A stretch of DNA of 64,000 nucleotides, from assembly GCA_030435675.1 (NCBI GenBank), contig JAUCMV010000009.1, positions 23,001 through 87,000 on the forward strand, read 5' to 3'. Under the pieces are notes generated by a model. That model had not been told where the DNA came from and made no database searches. It was given only the letters and a program-made list of their open reading frames with translations. This document shows positions 28,382 through 40,180 of this stretch, one piece after another. Within the stretch, counting starts at the first letter, position 1; each line of letters starts with the position of its first letter. This stretch comes from Steinernema hermaphroditum (taxonomy: Eukaryota > Nematoda > Chromadorea > Rhabditida > Steinernematidae). Both the position numbers and the translations under genes were made by a program.

Positions 28382-29634
28382 ATACACAACCCAAAATTCT
28401 AGGGATACCTTGGGATTCATTGTCGGACAGCTTGATACTAAAATCGAGTGAGAAAAATGAAACAACTACAAATATTACAAAAAGAACCGTTAGTCAAATA
28501 TTAGCTTCTAACTACGACCCACTCGGACTACTAGCACCTTACTTACTTAAGGCGAAACGTTTCGCTCAAGAACTATGGTCTGAAGAAACAACTTGGGATC
28601 GGAAACTGAATAATGCACAAACAGATAAGTGGAATGCAATAATCCAAGAATTACAACTGATCGATTACAAAATACCAAGAGAAATTACAAACTCAAAAGG
28701 TGTACACTGGATCGTCACGTTTACAGATGCAAATATGCATGTTATGGCTACTTCAATGTATCTATGCTCCACAAATAAGAGTGCACTGATAATGTCCAAA
28801 ACCAAATTACGGCCATTGAAAACAGAAATGACGATTCCTAAAATGGAACTTGCAGCTATTGCAATAGGTGTAAAACTGTCAATCCAAGGATTTAAGGCAC
28901 TACAATACAATATCAAGATTACAACAATCACAATTCTCACAGATTCCAGGATTGCGTTAGATTGGATCCAAGCTACAACATGTCCGACAAAGGCAGGCAT
29001 ATACGTACAAAATCGTTGGAAAGAAATACACGAAAAAACGATAAAATTGGGAGAAGATGATAAGATGAAGATAGAATATGGTCATGTAAGAACCGACCAA
29101 AACCCGGCTGACATAGCTACAAGAGGGCTGGAAGTTAAACAAACAATGGACACAATGTGGTGGTATGGTCCAGAATTTTTGAAATCAACTAGAAACATAT
29201 GGCCAAACGAAGTAAAACTTAGTTTGAAAGAATTAAAACCTGAAAAAGACAACTTCCGCGTAAACAATTGCAAAATACAAGAACTTCTAAGTGAAAGACC
29301 AATACTCAATTGGAAGTACACACTTGATCTACACAAATTCAAAAGAGTGGTAGCATACGTACTACGCTTCATACACAACTTGAAAAAACCTAAAAATACG
29401 ACTAATCGAACGAAGCTAGTGAACGAGAACATTTCCAAACTACAAAGTCTAAATACAGAAGAGATAAGCAAAGCAATGACGACGATAATTAGAGTACACC
29501 AAAACGAAGAAGAGTTGGAAAAAGATGATAACCTACAAAAGAACAAAAATGCTTCAAGGACAAAAATAATATTTGGCGATTACAAGGACGACTACAAAAT
29601 AGTGCCATGGAGGAAGATGCAAAACACCCTATAA
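28330..29634 (+). pseudogene. BEL B connector and RNase H domain
   Basis: This continues pol in the +2 frame after the 14-nt duplication: LASNYDPLGLLAPYLLKAKR, then RNase H with VTFTDANMH, KMELAAIAIG, LTDSRIALDW and NPADIATRGLE. The end (after about 29540) leaves the pol frame: the integrase frame already reads the conserved WRLQGRLQNS segment from 29560, so a frame change lies in an A-rich stretch around 29540-29555. In the right large copy this domain is cut at 63253. Confidence 0.9.
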
Positions 29635-30851
29635 TCATTTCGAAAAATTCACCTCTGGCGGAACTGCTAATCTGGGAAAAACATCTTCCAATGCACAAGG
29701 GAAGGAATCATACAATAGCTGAAGTCAGAACAAAATACTGGATGAAAAGCTTGCGACAAAAAGTAAATACAACTTTACAAAAATGTGTCCAGTGTCAGAA
29801 GTACAACAAAAGACCGATGTCTTATCCGGACATGCAGGGCTTACCCTCCAGGAGAGTATTGAGATGCAGACCCTTTGAGCACATAGGAGTAGACTTTTTC
29901 GGACCTTTGTCGACCAAAGACACAGACCAAAACACGATGAAAAAATCATACGGTTGTATATTTGTTTGCTCTACTACAAGACTAATTCACTTGGAATTAC
30001 TGAAGGATGTGAGTACCACATCGTTTTTAAGAGCATTTAAAAAATTTACGAGTAGGAGAACGGTTCCAAAATCAATCACTAGTGATAATGCACCTACCTT
30101 TGAACTGGCTGATGAAATACTGAAAACTTTTGCAAAAGAGATTTTCGAAAATAGCGAAGTAATACAATTTACGGCAAAGAGTGAAATAAAATGGAGCCGA
30201 ATTACACCATATGCACCCTGGGAAGGTGGCATGTATGAGCGATTGATCGGCTCAGTGAAAAGATCAATGTATAAAACGTTGCAGAACAAAAAAGTATCAT
30301 TCGAGGAACTAGAATGTTTGCTAATTCAAATTGAAGGAATGTTAAATGAAAGGCCATTGACTCACGTTGATACGGACGAAGATGAGTTCCAGATCTTGCG
30401 GCCGGCGGATATCTTGCACCCTGGATCTGAATTAACATTGCATTACGATAAAGATATACGTGATGAAATACAAGATGGTGATTACAATCCACGAATGCTC
30501 CACCAAACAATACAATCGAGAAAAAAGGTGTTAAATCAATTCCAAAGTACAACAGAATTACTCGAAAGGTACTGGACGATTTGGAGCAAACAATATCTGC
30601 TCGAATTACACGACGTTCACAAGAAAAATATGGAAATTTCAACAAAAAAATCAAAGAATCTTCCATACATAGGACAGTTAGTACTGATTATGGATGAACA
30701 TCTTCCCAGAAACAGCTGGAAGATGGCTAGAGTAGTAGAAGTAGTCGAAACTACTGACAACAACGTCAGAAAATTGAAACTAAAAATGTCGAACCATAAT
30801 ACAGTCTGGAGAACAGTGAACAGAGTCATTCCGTTAGAAATTTCTCAATAA
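29607..30851 (+). pseudogene. BEL B integrase, complete domain in its own frame
   Basis: Open to the TAA at 30849. The HHCC zinc region (HLPMHKGRNH ... CVQCQK) is followed by GVDFFGPL (Asp 1), TSDNAPTF (Asp 2) and APWEGGMYERLIG (Glu), i.e. D,D,E all present, then ERPLTHVD and a C-terminal DUF5641-like domain (LPRNSWKMARVVEV). The domain is whole, but it lacks its own proper start because it belongs to one polyprotein. It inserts cDNA copies of the element into the genome. Missing from the right large copy. Confidence 0.9.
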
Positions 30852-31060
30852 TTACGGAATAATTACAAACTACACCTACAAAGTACAATTATAGTTGAAG
30901 AAAAGACAAACAAATGAAACAGAAAAGAAACAAATACGCCAAGAAAGAGAATATACGTGAGAAAATGGAGAATTATCCGCAGAAACAGACAGTCTAAAAA
31001 TGGAGACGAATAGGAACGAAAAAGTGACAAACAACAGACACTGTCGGCGACAATGGCAAT
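30852..31060. other. BEL B 3' tail and BEL A leader; site where the tandem copies meet
   Basis: 30871-31042 is A/G-rich and is also present at 63387-63558, then identity stops. 31043-31052 reads gtcggcgaca-like, similar to an LTR 3' end (the solo LTR ends tcgcgaca), followed by tggcaatag, which could be a primer binding site; both are inference. No full LTR of BEL A or B is found. Confidence 0.5.
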
Positions 31061-31110
31061 AGTGATGAAGGATTCATCGGATCAACTAAGCCGCCGAATC
31101 CTTCATCACT
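31061..31110. promoter_or_regulatory. Hairpin in the BEL A leader
   Basis: agtgatgaaggattc pairs perfectly with gaatccttcatcact, 20-nt loop, 31 bp before the gag ATG. It could act in genomic RNA (packaging or translation) or simply be a chance repeat; role inferred only. Confidence 0.6.
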
Positions 31111-31140
31111 CAGACTAGGCTAGTTAGATCACATATCGCT

Positions 31141-32739
31141 ATGAGCGATCTTCCATCCCCACCCGCCGGCATCCTCGTCACTCGCGGCCCCCGCGCCACC
31201 ATCACAAAGGCGACCAAAGCGGTCGCCGCGAGTATCACAGACGCGCAGACCGTAGCCACAACACCGTACACTTTCCCCGACGATGCGGGAAAGTGCATCA
31301 GCTACATCACTGATCACGCTCTGTTGATCACAAAGGCGAAAGCCACCATCCGAGCCACACTCGAGCGCTTGGAAGGTGCGCTCGCCGGGTACCAGCAGTC
31401 GTTGGTGGGCCTCTCGGACAGCCAGATGGCCGACGAAGAGAGAGCCCATGACTTCTACTGGGACCTTGCAGAGGATCACAAAAGCTCGGCCAACAATTTG
31501 CTCGATCACTTGGAGCATCGCTCCCTCGAGCTTCAAGCGCAGCAAGCGCTCTGGGATGGAGATCAATCCAGAAGGGAGTCACCCAGCCCATCACCAATGG
31601 CAATGACTCAGCTCATCACAAGGGCACCTTCGCCCAGTCCGCAAAACTCCTCATCCGCGCTTCATTTGAAGCCGGTCCCTCTGCCCACGTTCAGAGGAGA
31701 CGTGGCGGCATTTGATCACTTTCTAGCAACGTTCGAATCACGCGTTAATCGCACGTCACTCAGTGATGACGACAAGTACTACTACTTGTGCGAGTCATTG
31801 GAAGGCGAGGCGAAGAGGTTGATCTACGGGTTTACTCCCGGAGGCCAAAGCTATCAGCCGGCCGTCGAGCTGCTGAAGAATCGCTACGGCCAAAAGATCA
31901 CGCTGCTGGATACGCTCGTCGGGCAACTGCAATCAACCGCAGCAGCCTCAGACCAAATCAGCGACCAGCGAAGATTATTCGACAAACTGCAGGTGATCAC
32001 GTGCCAATTGGCCGCAAAAGGAGAGTCGCTGGACACCCGTTCGACCATCACTCAGATCAGGTCGAAATTCAACGTTGAGATCCAGAGGGCATCACTCCGC
32101 GACGAGCGGAAGCACTCACATTGGAGCTTCAACGATCTGATGGAATCCCTGGATCGAATCATCGAAGAAGAGGAAACCATCACGAGGAACACCAAGTCCT
32201 CAAACCCCACCACGGCGCCCCGGATGCAGCAGAATCCACGGCAGCCGAGAGCCCCCACCAAGGAGGGACAAGCCCAGAAGATCACCTTCCGGACCTCGAC
32301 GACCGCGTCGAACGGTTCCCGCACGAAGGCCAAATGCATCTTCTGTCCTGGAGATCACCGTTCGGCTGAATGTCACGTAGTGGCATCACAGTACGATCGT
32401 GAGAAGCACTTTATGAATCAAATGATGTGCCTCAACTGCACCTCCAAGCAGCACGGAGTTGCCGAATGCCCATCTACGGGCAGATGCTTCTATTGCAAAA
32501 AGAAGCATCACAGCAGCCTCTGTCGCAATCTGAAGCAGACGACGAACGCAGGCGGGACAAGTCAAAGCCTCCGAAAGCAGCTGACAAGCCAGGAGACAAG
32601 TCCTCAACGCAGCCGAAGTCAGCCACAGCTGACACTGCCTTTGTCATCTGCGACCCCACAGATGGTTCACCGAGAATCATCACGCATTCTCCTGGAAAGG
32701 GAGACATCACTGCCGCCACAGGCACCGCAATCAACGTGA
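31141..32739 (+). CDS. BEL element A gag
   Basis: 532 codons from the ATG at 31141. The N-terminal part is Ala/Thr-rich, then the DUF1759-type core: PLPTFRGDVAAFDHFLATF, DKYYYLCESLEGEAKRLI, and the LRDERKHSHWSF segment. Three CCHC knuckles at about 32335-32530 (CIFCPGDHRSAEC, CLNCTSKQHGVAEC, CFYCKKKHHSSLC). After the third knuckle the gag frame continues as a Ser/Gln-rich tail to 32739, while the protease reading is in the -1 frame and overlaps by 312 nt. Codons are much more GC-rich than in BEL B. Makes the particle shell and binds RNA. Confidence 0.9.
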   Translation: MSDLPSPPAGILVTRGPRATITKATKAVAASITDAQTVATTPYTFPDDAGKCISYITDHALLITKAKATIRATLERLEGALAGYQQSLVGLSDSQMADEERAHDFYWDLAEDHKSSANNLLDHLEHRSLELQAQQALWDGDQSRRESPSPSPMAMTQLITRAPSPSPQNSSSALHLKPVPLPTFRGDVAAFDHFLATFESRVNRTSLSDDDKYYYLCESLEGEAKRLIYGFTPGGQSYQPAVELLKNRYGQKITLLDTLVGQLQSTAAASDQISDQRRLFDKLQVITCQLAAKGESLDTRSTITQIRSKFNVEIQRASLRDERKHSHWSFNDLMESLDRIIEEEETITRNTKSSNPTTAPRMQQNPRQPRAPTKEGQAQKITFRTSTTASNGSRTKAKCIFCPGDHRSAECHVVASQYDREKHFMNQMMCLNCTSKQHGVAECPSTGRCFYCKKKHHSSLCRNLKQTTNAGGTSQSLRKQLTSQETSPQRSRSQPQLTLPLSSATPQMVHRESSRILLERETSLPPQAPQST

Positions 32740-35549
32740 TCACGGGACAGACGGATCGTATCCATATGTTCCTAGACACGTGCGCTTCACGCTCACTCCT
32801 GAGCAATGAGTTTGCCAAAAAACTCAATCTCCGTTCCGAAAGGAAAGAAGTCCTGCAGCTTCAACCGTTTGGAGCCGCGAGTCCAAGTCCAACCGAATGC
32901 GACGTTGTGACCCTGCGGATTCAAGACGCCTTCGGAACGAGTCACGACATGAAGGTCTACACCACGAACGGCCTTCACAGCTGTCTCAGGAAGACACCCA
33001 TCTCAGGAGAAGACGCTCACTACATCCAATCGAATCAGTTCCGGCTGGATGAATCTCAGACATCGCCGGACCCCTTCGTGCCAGACCTCATACTCGGAAG
33101 CGAGTACGTATGGCACTTCCTCAACACCAGTCGCCAGACCGAAGACCTCCCATCAGGTCGCCAACTGATCCCAACACGTTTCGGTTACGTCATCTCAGGG
33201 ACACCAAAGCCCCAAGAGACTACGAAGACTATCACCGAAATCACACCAGTGATGACGATCACAGAGCCCGAGAAGACGAAGGCTCCCGAACAATCACGAA
33301 CGACGTTCGAAGAAGATCGCCACACATGGGAGAAGACACTGGCACTCGACAACGTTGGAGCGCTCGACAACGGCACTCCCTCCAGCAAGCAAATTGCTGC
33401 CCTCAACGCCCAGATCGTGTCAAACTTCACCACCACGGTGGAGAAAAGAGACGACGAATACTACGTCCAGTTCCCCTGGAAGGAAGACATCTGTGCGGAC
33501 CTTCCGACGAACTTCTCCATCGCACTCCATCGACTTCGATCAGTGCTCCGCACATACAAGTCGCAACCAAAAGTACTCGATCAGTACGACGGAGTCTTCC
33601 AAGACCAGCTGAATCAAGGCATCATCATGGAGGTCGGCCCCGAAGAACGCCGCAGTCCGAAGGGCATCCTCCACTACTTGGCACACCAAGCCGTCCTCAC
33701 GCCGCAAAAGGAGACGACGAAGTTACGCATCGTCTTCGACGCGTCGGCTCACTTCAAAGAGAAGCATTCCCTAAACGACGTCATGCATCAGGGACCCACA
33801 CTGCTCCCCGACCTCGTTGGTTTTCTCCTACGCTTCCGGATTCACGACATCGTCATCGTCGGAGATGTCGAAAAAGCCTTCTTGCAAGTCCGACTTCAAG
33901 AAAGCGAACAAGACGCAACACGCTTCCTCTGGATCCACGACCACAGTCGTCCCGTCACAGAGGACAACCTGCGAGTATTCCGATATACTCGCGTCCCGTT
34001 CGGAATCAACGCCTCGCCATTCTTGTTGGCGCAGACGATCCGTCACCACCTGCTGTCCTCGCCCGATCAGGACCTGGCACAATCACTGGTGGACAACACC
34101 TACGTAGATAACGTCATCTACACAGCCAAAACAGAATCCGAAGCCACGAAATTCTATCAGGATGCCAAAAGGACATTCGCCGACATCAACATGAATCTCC
34201 GCGAATTCCTCTCGAACAGCGACAACATCAACCGCTCACTGAAGGACGAAGACAAAGCGAAGTCTTCAAACCAGAAGATCCTCGGAATGGAGAGGGACGC
34301 TCAAACGGATGAACTTCGACTCAAAATCCGCATCACAGAGTCAGACAAACTGACCAAAAGGTTCATTGCCCAGCAAGTGGCAAAGATCTTCGACCCCACA
34401 TCACTGCTTGCCCCCTTGACCTTGAAGGCCAAGCTTTTCATTCGCTCCTTATGGTCATCTCAATATGATTGGGACACACCACTAAAGGACGATGACGCCA
34501 CCAAATGGACAAGCGTTCTGGAGTCGATGAACAACTTTGAAAAATCACTGCCCCGCTGCGCCAATGAACCGAATGCAGAATATTCCCTCGTCACCTGCAC
34601 AGACGCCAGCGGAGACGCTATCGCCGCATGTGTCTACCTATGCTCTAAGCATCACTCACGGCTACTCATGGCTAAGTCCAAACTCACGCCAAACAAGAGT
34701 AAGCCGACCATGCCGAAGCTCGAGCTCAGCGCTATCACACTGGGTATGAGAATCACTCAGTTCGTCCAAGAACAGATTGAATCGAAACTGGTCATCAAAG
34801 ACATCATCATACTCTCAGACTCCCAGATAGCTCTCGCATGGATCAAGAACAAGAAAAGCTCCAAAGATGACGGAATCTACGTCAATAACCGCAGAGCTGA
34901 GATCCGCCGACTCACAGAGGAGCTCGAACACAAGGGAATCTCCGTCCAATTCGGGTACATCAACACTCACGTGAACCCAGCCGACTGTGCTACAAGGGGA
35001 CTCGAAAAGGACGAACTACAACACCATTTCTGGTGGACCGGTCCCATCTACGCAACCAGGGACAAAACGCAATGGCCGCCAACAACCGAACTCTTCCATC
35101 TCCCGAAGGACCCATCGGTGGTACTCATACCAGAAAGCGCAGAGTTCTGTGTAACAGTCAACACAGTCGACTTTGGAGAAGACGTCTTCCCCATATCACG
35201 ATGGTCCACCATCAGGAAGAGCGAAAGGATCATGGCCTACATCCTCAGGTTCATCAAGAACACTGTACAGGCCCTCCCTTCACAAACACGAGACCGTATC
35301 CACGCCGAGCTGAAGATTCCCAAATCAGCTACCCCATCCCGGACTCTTCAGACTGCTGAGCTCAAAGCAGCAAACGTCGCGATCATCCGACTCCATCAAG
35401 CTCACATGAATCTGAAGACGAAGCCCATCAAGAATCTTGTCGTCTTCAACGACCACGACGGACTGATCCGCTGCAGGGGCGATTTGGAAAATCACAAACC
35501 AGCGCAAATCGGAAACACCCTATCCTCATTCAAGGAAACACCCACTTAG
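32427..35549 (+). CDS. BEL element A pol: protease, reverse transcriptase, RNase H
   Basis: 1040 codons open in the -1 frame relative to gag; real pol sequence begins near 32540, so a -1 shift in the overlap would be needed. Domains: protease with MFLDTCASRSLL (Asp kept, the following residues unusual) at about residues 110-125; QFPWKEDI; RT with LRIVFDASAH, IVGDVEKAFLQVRL, TRVPFGINASPFLLAQ and NTYVDNVIY; connector FDPTSLLAPLTLKAK; RNase H with VTCTDASGD, KLELSAI, LSDSQIAL, NPADCATRG. It ends at 35549 by running out of frame at the integrase border (see 35513). All RT and RNase H acids are present. Confidence 0.9.
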   Translation: MPQLHLQAARSCRMPIYGQMLLLQKEASQQPLSQSEADDERRRDKSKPPKAADKPGDKSSTQPKSATADTAFVICDPTDGSPRIITHSPGKGDITAATGTAINVITGQTDRIHMFLDTCASRSLLSNEFAKKLNLRSERKEVLQLQPFGAASPSPTECDVVTLRIQDAFGTSHDMKVYTTNGLHSCLRKTPISGEDAHYIQSNQFRLDESQTSPDPFVPDLILGSEYVWHFLNTSRQTEDLPSGRQLIPTRFGYVISGTPKPQETTKTITEITPVMTITEPEKTKAPEQSRTTFEEDRHTWEKTLALDNVGALDNGTPSSKQIAALNAQIVSNFTTTVEKRDDEYYVQFPWKEDICADLPTNFSIALHRLRSVLRTYKSQPKVLDQYDGVFQDQLNQGIIMEVGPEERRSPKGILHYLAHQAVLTPQKETTKLRIVFDASAHFKEKHSLNDVMHQGPTLLPDLVGFLLRFRIHDIVIVGDVEKAFLQVRLQESEQDATRFLWIHDHSRPVTEDNLRVFRYTRVPFGINASPFLLAQTIRHHLLSSPDQDLAQSLVDNTYVDNVIYTAKTESEATKFYQDAKRTFADINMNLREFLSNSDNINRSLKDEDKAKSSNQKILGMERDAQTDELRLKIRITESDKLTKRFIAQQVAKIFDPTSLLAPLTLKAKLFIRSLWSSQYDWDTPLKDDDATKWTSVLESMNNFEKSLPRCANEPNAEYSLVTCTDASGDAIAACVYLCSKHHSRLLMAKSKLTPNKSKPTMPKLELSAITLGMRITQFVQEQIESKLVIKDIIILSDSQIALAWIKNKKSSKDDGIYVNNRRAEIRRLTEELEHKGISVQFGYINTHVNPADCATRGLEKDELQHHFWWTGPIYATRDKTQWPPTTELFHLPKDPSVVLIPESAEFCVTVNTVDFGEDVFPISRWSTIRKSERIMAYILRFIKNTVQALPSQTRDRIHAELKIPKSATPSRTLQTAELKAANVAIIRLHQAHMNLKTKPIKNLVVFNDHDGLIRCRGDLENHKPAQIGNTLSSFKETPT

Positions 35550-36064
35550 CGAAGCTCCTACTTCGGGACGCTCATGGATACGGAAACTCTTTCCACGCTC
35601 ACAGATCGCTGAATCACACGATCTCCACACTCCGAGAACACTTCTGGATCACCAAAGTACGGAATCAGGCCAAACAAGTCATCATTGCGTGCATCGCATG
35701 TCAAAAGTTCAACGGCCTCCCGTACCGCTATCCCGACATGGATCATCTTCCAGAATGCCGAGTGCTACAGTCCACCGCCTTCGCTCATGTCGGATTGGAC
35801 TACTTTGGCCCACTCACCGTCCAGCTGATGAATTCAGAAGAGATCACAGACAAAGCCTACGGCGTGATCTTCACGTGTATGACTACACGACTCCTCCACC
35901 TGGATCTCGTTAGCGACAACACCACGGTTCAGTTCTTAAACGCCGTGCGTCGCTTCTTTCGACGAGGAGTACCACTCTCCATCTGCTGCGACAACGCTCC
36001 CACATTCCTACTCGGCGAATCCCTTCTGACTGAAGCAGCAACCCTAATTTCGTCGGACGACACT
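35513..36064 (+). pseudogene. BEL element A integrase, C-terminally cut (right copy)
   Basis: Same as 857-1408: -1 frame from KHPILI, zinc region, two catalytic Asp boxes (GLDYFGPL, CDNAPTF), then fusion to YR1 before the catalytic Glu. Here the upstream gag and pol are in place, so this shows the whole BEL A is 5'-complete and 3'-truncated. Confidence 0.85.
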
Positions 36065-36982
36065 GTGGTGCAGTCGGCCGCTGCAGCCCTCAAGTGGAAC
36101 ATGAAGTTCTCTCCTGGCAGCAACCCAGTCGACTCCGTGTGGATACGTGCGTTCCTAGATGGTCTTCGGCGTCAAGCCCCGTGTTGGAGAGTGCTCACAT
36201 AAGCCGACCGTCGCTCACATTGTGTTTATTCGTAACTGAGGATCTTGCGCCGTGGCGCGATAGTTATGGCACAGACAGACATAAAAGATGTGTTACCCAA
36301 CAATAACACGTAGTACACCAGATGTTCTCGCCGTTGTCGGCGCTGGCTATGTGATCAAAGGTCGCGATTAGTCACGAATCGCGACACCCCGCCTGTTCAA
36401 CACCACCCGAAGGTAACGGAGGCTGAAATGCGTCTCATTGCAGGCTGGGAGCCGCCTACCATCAAAGACCGTCGCATGGTCACCTACTTGTGCCTCCTGT
36501 ATGCAGCATGTCTCCGACCATCGGAAGGTCTGCAGCTGTTATGGAATCAAATCAACTTCTCGGACTCGGATATGCAGATTCGGGTCGAGAAAGACAAGAC
36601 GCGCAAGGAAGGGCCGCCTCGCATCACTCCCATACAGAAGTCATCATCATCGCTTTGTGCAGTCCATATATTGCAAAACTGGTTGCAAGTGGCTCCCAAG
36701 TCCGAGTTCGTCTTCCCAAGCTTAAGGAATCCCAAAATCGCTTTCTCTTATGGTGCCGCTAGGAAGGAACTAGCCCGACTGGTTGGCGCGCTTGGACTGC
36801 AGGAAAACTTGACTCTACATGGATTTCGCGGCGGATCCGCGACAGCTGCAATAGCCAACGGTGCACCCATCGACGAAGTGATGAGGTTCGGCGGATGGAA
36901 ACGACAAGCTACTCTAGATGCCTACGTTGAAGTCTCAGCCGCCACTGTGCCTACTGCGTCCGCTTCCTTTGATTATCTCTAG
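36065..36982 (+). pseudogene. YR1 tyrosine recombinase (right copy)
   Basis: Identical layout to 1409-2326, including the solo LTR at 36182-36386 and all catalytic residues of the C-terminal domain. Confidence 0.85.
36182..36386. mobile_element. Solo LTR (right copy)
   Basis: Same TG...CA sequence with ccccg on both sides as at 1526-1730. Confidence 0.85.
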
Positions 36983-37213
36983 TGTCGATGTTGTATATGT
37001 TGTTTTGATATCGCTTAGTGCGTGATTCTATTGTTACCGCTGTTCCGTTGATCATAATTGTTACCTTACGAGCTTGAACTGCATAAAGCATCCCTATTGT
37101 GACAAGAGGCGGTATCTTTGGGGTTTACGTTAGAAGAGAGAGGTTTAGTGGTCTTCTACGCGAAGATGAAATGTACTTTTTCGCGTAGAAGTGCGAAGCG
37201 CTTCGGAGCGAAA

Positions 37214-37470
37214 AAGGTACAGATCGTCACAAAATCGATAATCCACCAATCAGCACATATTTAAGCCCCGCCCTAAAGATTGGATAGAAAGTGGGCGGAG
37301 TTTCATGGAAATTGGGCGGAGTTTCATGGAATCTGAATAATTATTAATCAATTATTAATTAATTAGTTATTAATTAATTAACTGTGTGACGATTGGTTGT
37401 CAACTGATTTTTGTTTCATGAACCTGATGATCAATGATCACCTGATGATGACCTGATGATCAATGATCAG
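37214..37470. repeat. R2 repeat, first copy (right unit)
   Basis: Counterpart of 2558-2814; same extra blocks. Confidence 0.8.
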
Positions 37471-37974
37471 GGTCGGGTTTGGGTGTCGGTTTCGGTTTTT
37501 CGGGTCGCGTACCCGAACGCTTCGGGTTCGGTTTCGGTAGACACAACAACTGGCGATCAGGAGTGAGAACTTGCTGCGTGGATCAGACCAGCCTGACCAG
37601 CAGAGAGCTGAAGCGATCGAAGAAACAACGGTGTTGCTTGTACTATCAAGAAGCCGTCAAGTGTTGTGGATGTGGGGTCTGTTGGGAAATGCGGATACAA
37701 GATGCAACTGGTTTTAAAATGACACGGGTGAGAGTCAAAGTGTCCCAAAGGCACCCTAAACAATGTTCGGGACCACTGTCTTCCCTGAAGATGCTGGCAG
37801 GGATTACGGTACTGTCGTCTGTCCGGCCCCTGCCGATCGTGTCGAGTCACACTTGCGCACTGCATCGCTAATCCCGCATCTCGTCACCACCTCTTAGATG
37901 CTTGAACCTGCGAAATCTGATTAGATTTGAGAAACGGCGCGCGGGATTGGAGGAGACCGCATTCAGACGCGGAG

Positions 37975-39269
37975 ATGGACACGGTGCCGTACGACTTCGT
38001 CGCCAGTGTGATGCGACTCATATTCTCGACGGATCTCTATATGCAAGCCAAACATATCCGTGCGCTTGGAGGGAATTACGGTAGAATAGCTGGCCGAATA
38101 GCGCTGAAGTACGTGCATTGTGAGATATATGTCCCCGGGCTCTTCTCCGACGAACCTCTCGACGACGGTTCCGATCGGAAATTCTCCTGTTCGCCTGTGT
38201 TTAGGAGCAGTTTCTTCTGTAGGAAAGTGAGTCCCGATTCGATCGCCGGAGTAAGAGATATCCGTCGGTTCTCCGTAACGTTTTCCAAACGTTATTGGCT
38301 CGATGAAGTGCCAGACATTCGTGACGGTATCACCCATCGCCAATTCCTTAAACTGATGCAAATCTATCGACACACTCGGTTCCGTGAGCTAGCCATTTGG
38401 GACTTCCCATTAAGAGACGCATTCCAATTCGGGGCAATTCCCAATGGCATGTCCTTCTTTAACTGCGTCACTTTGTGCTACCAGGAGAATATGTCATCTT
38501 TCAAAGAAGTCCTCATGAGGTTCTTGGACGCGCGAAAGCTGGAAGTGCTAAACTTGATATGCCGTGGATTGGAAAACTACTACGACACATACGACACTCG
38601 CCCCAAGCCTCTACCCGAAAGTCCACCACCAGAATGGCTCCGCGAAATCCTTCTGAAGACGTTTCTGCAGCCTCAGATGACATATCTATATCTTTGCTTC
38701 AATCCTTCTTGGATGTCGACGACGTTTTTTGATGCGGTGGTCACCCGATGGATCCAGAGCCCCGAAACGTTTCCCGAAACTATCTTTAGACGTATCACCT
38801 TCAAGGGTGCTCCTTCGCCGATACTTCTGCAGAAGTTCGGCTTTCGCACCATCTGCACCCCTCCCGTCCCAAATGATGATTTATTTTGGTGGCTGAGCGG
38901 CAGAGAACGGATTTTCGACCTTCCTCACCCCACGGAACAGAAGCGAAGACTTGTCCTGCATGTCTACATCAAAAGCGACATGTTCAGCCAACGGAGGAAC
39001 ATTTCTGGCAAAAAATTTTTGCGCTTGCTTCCGACTGCATGCTCGAGTTCTGGTTCAACCACGGGGAAGCTGCCTCTTTCTGCCGAGAGGAAACCCTGAA
39101 TCTGTACAACATCCCCTGGAGCGGATCAAGCGATTGCATCAAGGAAATCCCCGGAAATCGGTGCTCTACTGAAGCGCTCGTGTGTCTTGTTGTCCTTGTG
39201 ATTCTTTTCCTCGCGTTCCTCCGTTTTGCCCTACTATTGTACTGCCCTTTGCATTGGGTTGATCCATGA
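37975..39269 (+). pseudogene. MDTVPYDF-type gene (right copy), frameshifted
   Basis: Same start and sequence as 3319-4614 up to FSQRRNISGKKF. There the T run has five instead of six T (39016-39020), so the frame ends at 39099, and the last 57 codons of true sequence, with the membrane segment, fall in another frame (to 39269). Either a young pseudogene or a consensus error in a homopolymer. Confidence 0.7.
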
Positions 39270-39502
39270 CAAATGGCCCATTTTGTAACCATCCTTTAAT
39301 TATACAATGTTTGCTCCCAGGGCCAAGCCGATGGGTACATTGTTGAGTACAGTTAATTCTCTCCCCATATTGTGGTTTGCACCTTGTCCACTGTATTCCT
39401 CTTGATGTTGTCACATTTTTTGACTCTAAACCCCCTGTGTTCTATGAACGGAGGATCCAGATGTTGCCCAAAAAATCAGCTGATGTTATTACGTGCCAAT
39501 GG
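39134..39502. repeat. R3 segment at the MDTVPYDF gene (right copy)
   Basis: Counterpart of 4479-4847; second occurrence in this unit at 51663-52030. Confidence 0.9.
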
Positions 39503-39815
39503 TGTGGAAAACGTTTCGGATGTGCGTTATCACACGCAACCGATGTTCACTACGTGATAGGATGCTCGCCGAAACAGAGATAAACGTCTCCAAACAATGG
39601 AGATACGTAGATAACTGCTGCCACGCGGTAAAATCCTCAGATGTACAACGATAAATGGTGCGGATCTTGCTCCAAGCACCGTGACGAAACACAAGCGTCA
39701 CACGATAACCAACGGCTTCACAAACGACGACGACAACAACAATATGCGGACACTGGTCGCGCACTACAACGATACAACAAACGACAACGGTGCTTATCTT
39801 TTCACTCTTTTCACT

Positions 39816-40180
39816 CGACCTCTTTTTCGCTTTTTTCTTCGATTATCGAGCTGTTTGCTCCGTGTACGGCAGTACTAAGATATCAGCGAAGCTGTTAAGA
39901 CAACAGGCTCGCCCTTCGGGCTCGCGTTAAATCAATAGGCATAGTCCTAAGCCGGAGCCTAAGCCAAGCCGGGGTTTGCCTAAGCCAAGCCGGGGTCTGC
40001 CTAAGCCAAGCCGGGGTTTGCCTAAGCCCAGCCGGGGTTTGCCTAAGCCAAGCCAAAAATGAATGCAGGGCTCGCTTCGCTTGCTCGCAGCCTAAGTTTG
40101 TAGGCTGTTATCTTGTTAGTTATACTGGAAATCCGACAGAAACAGCTCGATAATCGAAGAAAAAAGCGAAAAAGAGGTCG
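39816..40180. repeat. 41-bp inverted repeat with 21-bp minisatellite (right copy)
   Basis: Arms 39816-39856 and 40140-40180; minisatellite units from 39958. Unit number and the variant units are the same as in the left copy, which argues for a very recent duplication. Confidence 0.9.

Larger units (their letters stand above)
1..31042. repeat. Left copy of a 34.65-kb direct tandem duplication (starts before the window)
   Basis: Position 1 matches position 34657, and the match continues without a break to 28598/63253, then again at 30871-31042/63387-63558. The offset moves between 34,653 and 34,656 because of one-base indels in homopolymer runs. The unit ends at the 3' tail of BEL element B. 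The next base begins the leader of BEL element A, so the join of the two copies lies exactly between two retrotransposons. If the period holds, the left unit starts about 3.6 kb before the window. A recent tandem duplication or an assembly duplication could both give this picture. Confidence 0.95.
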
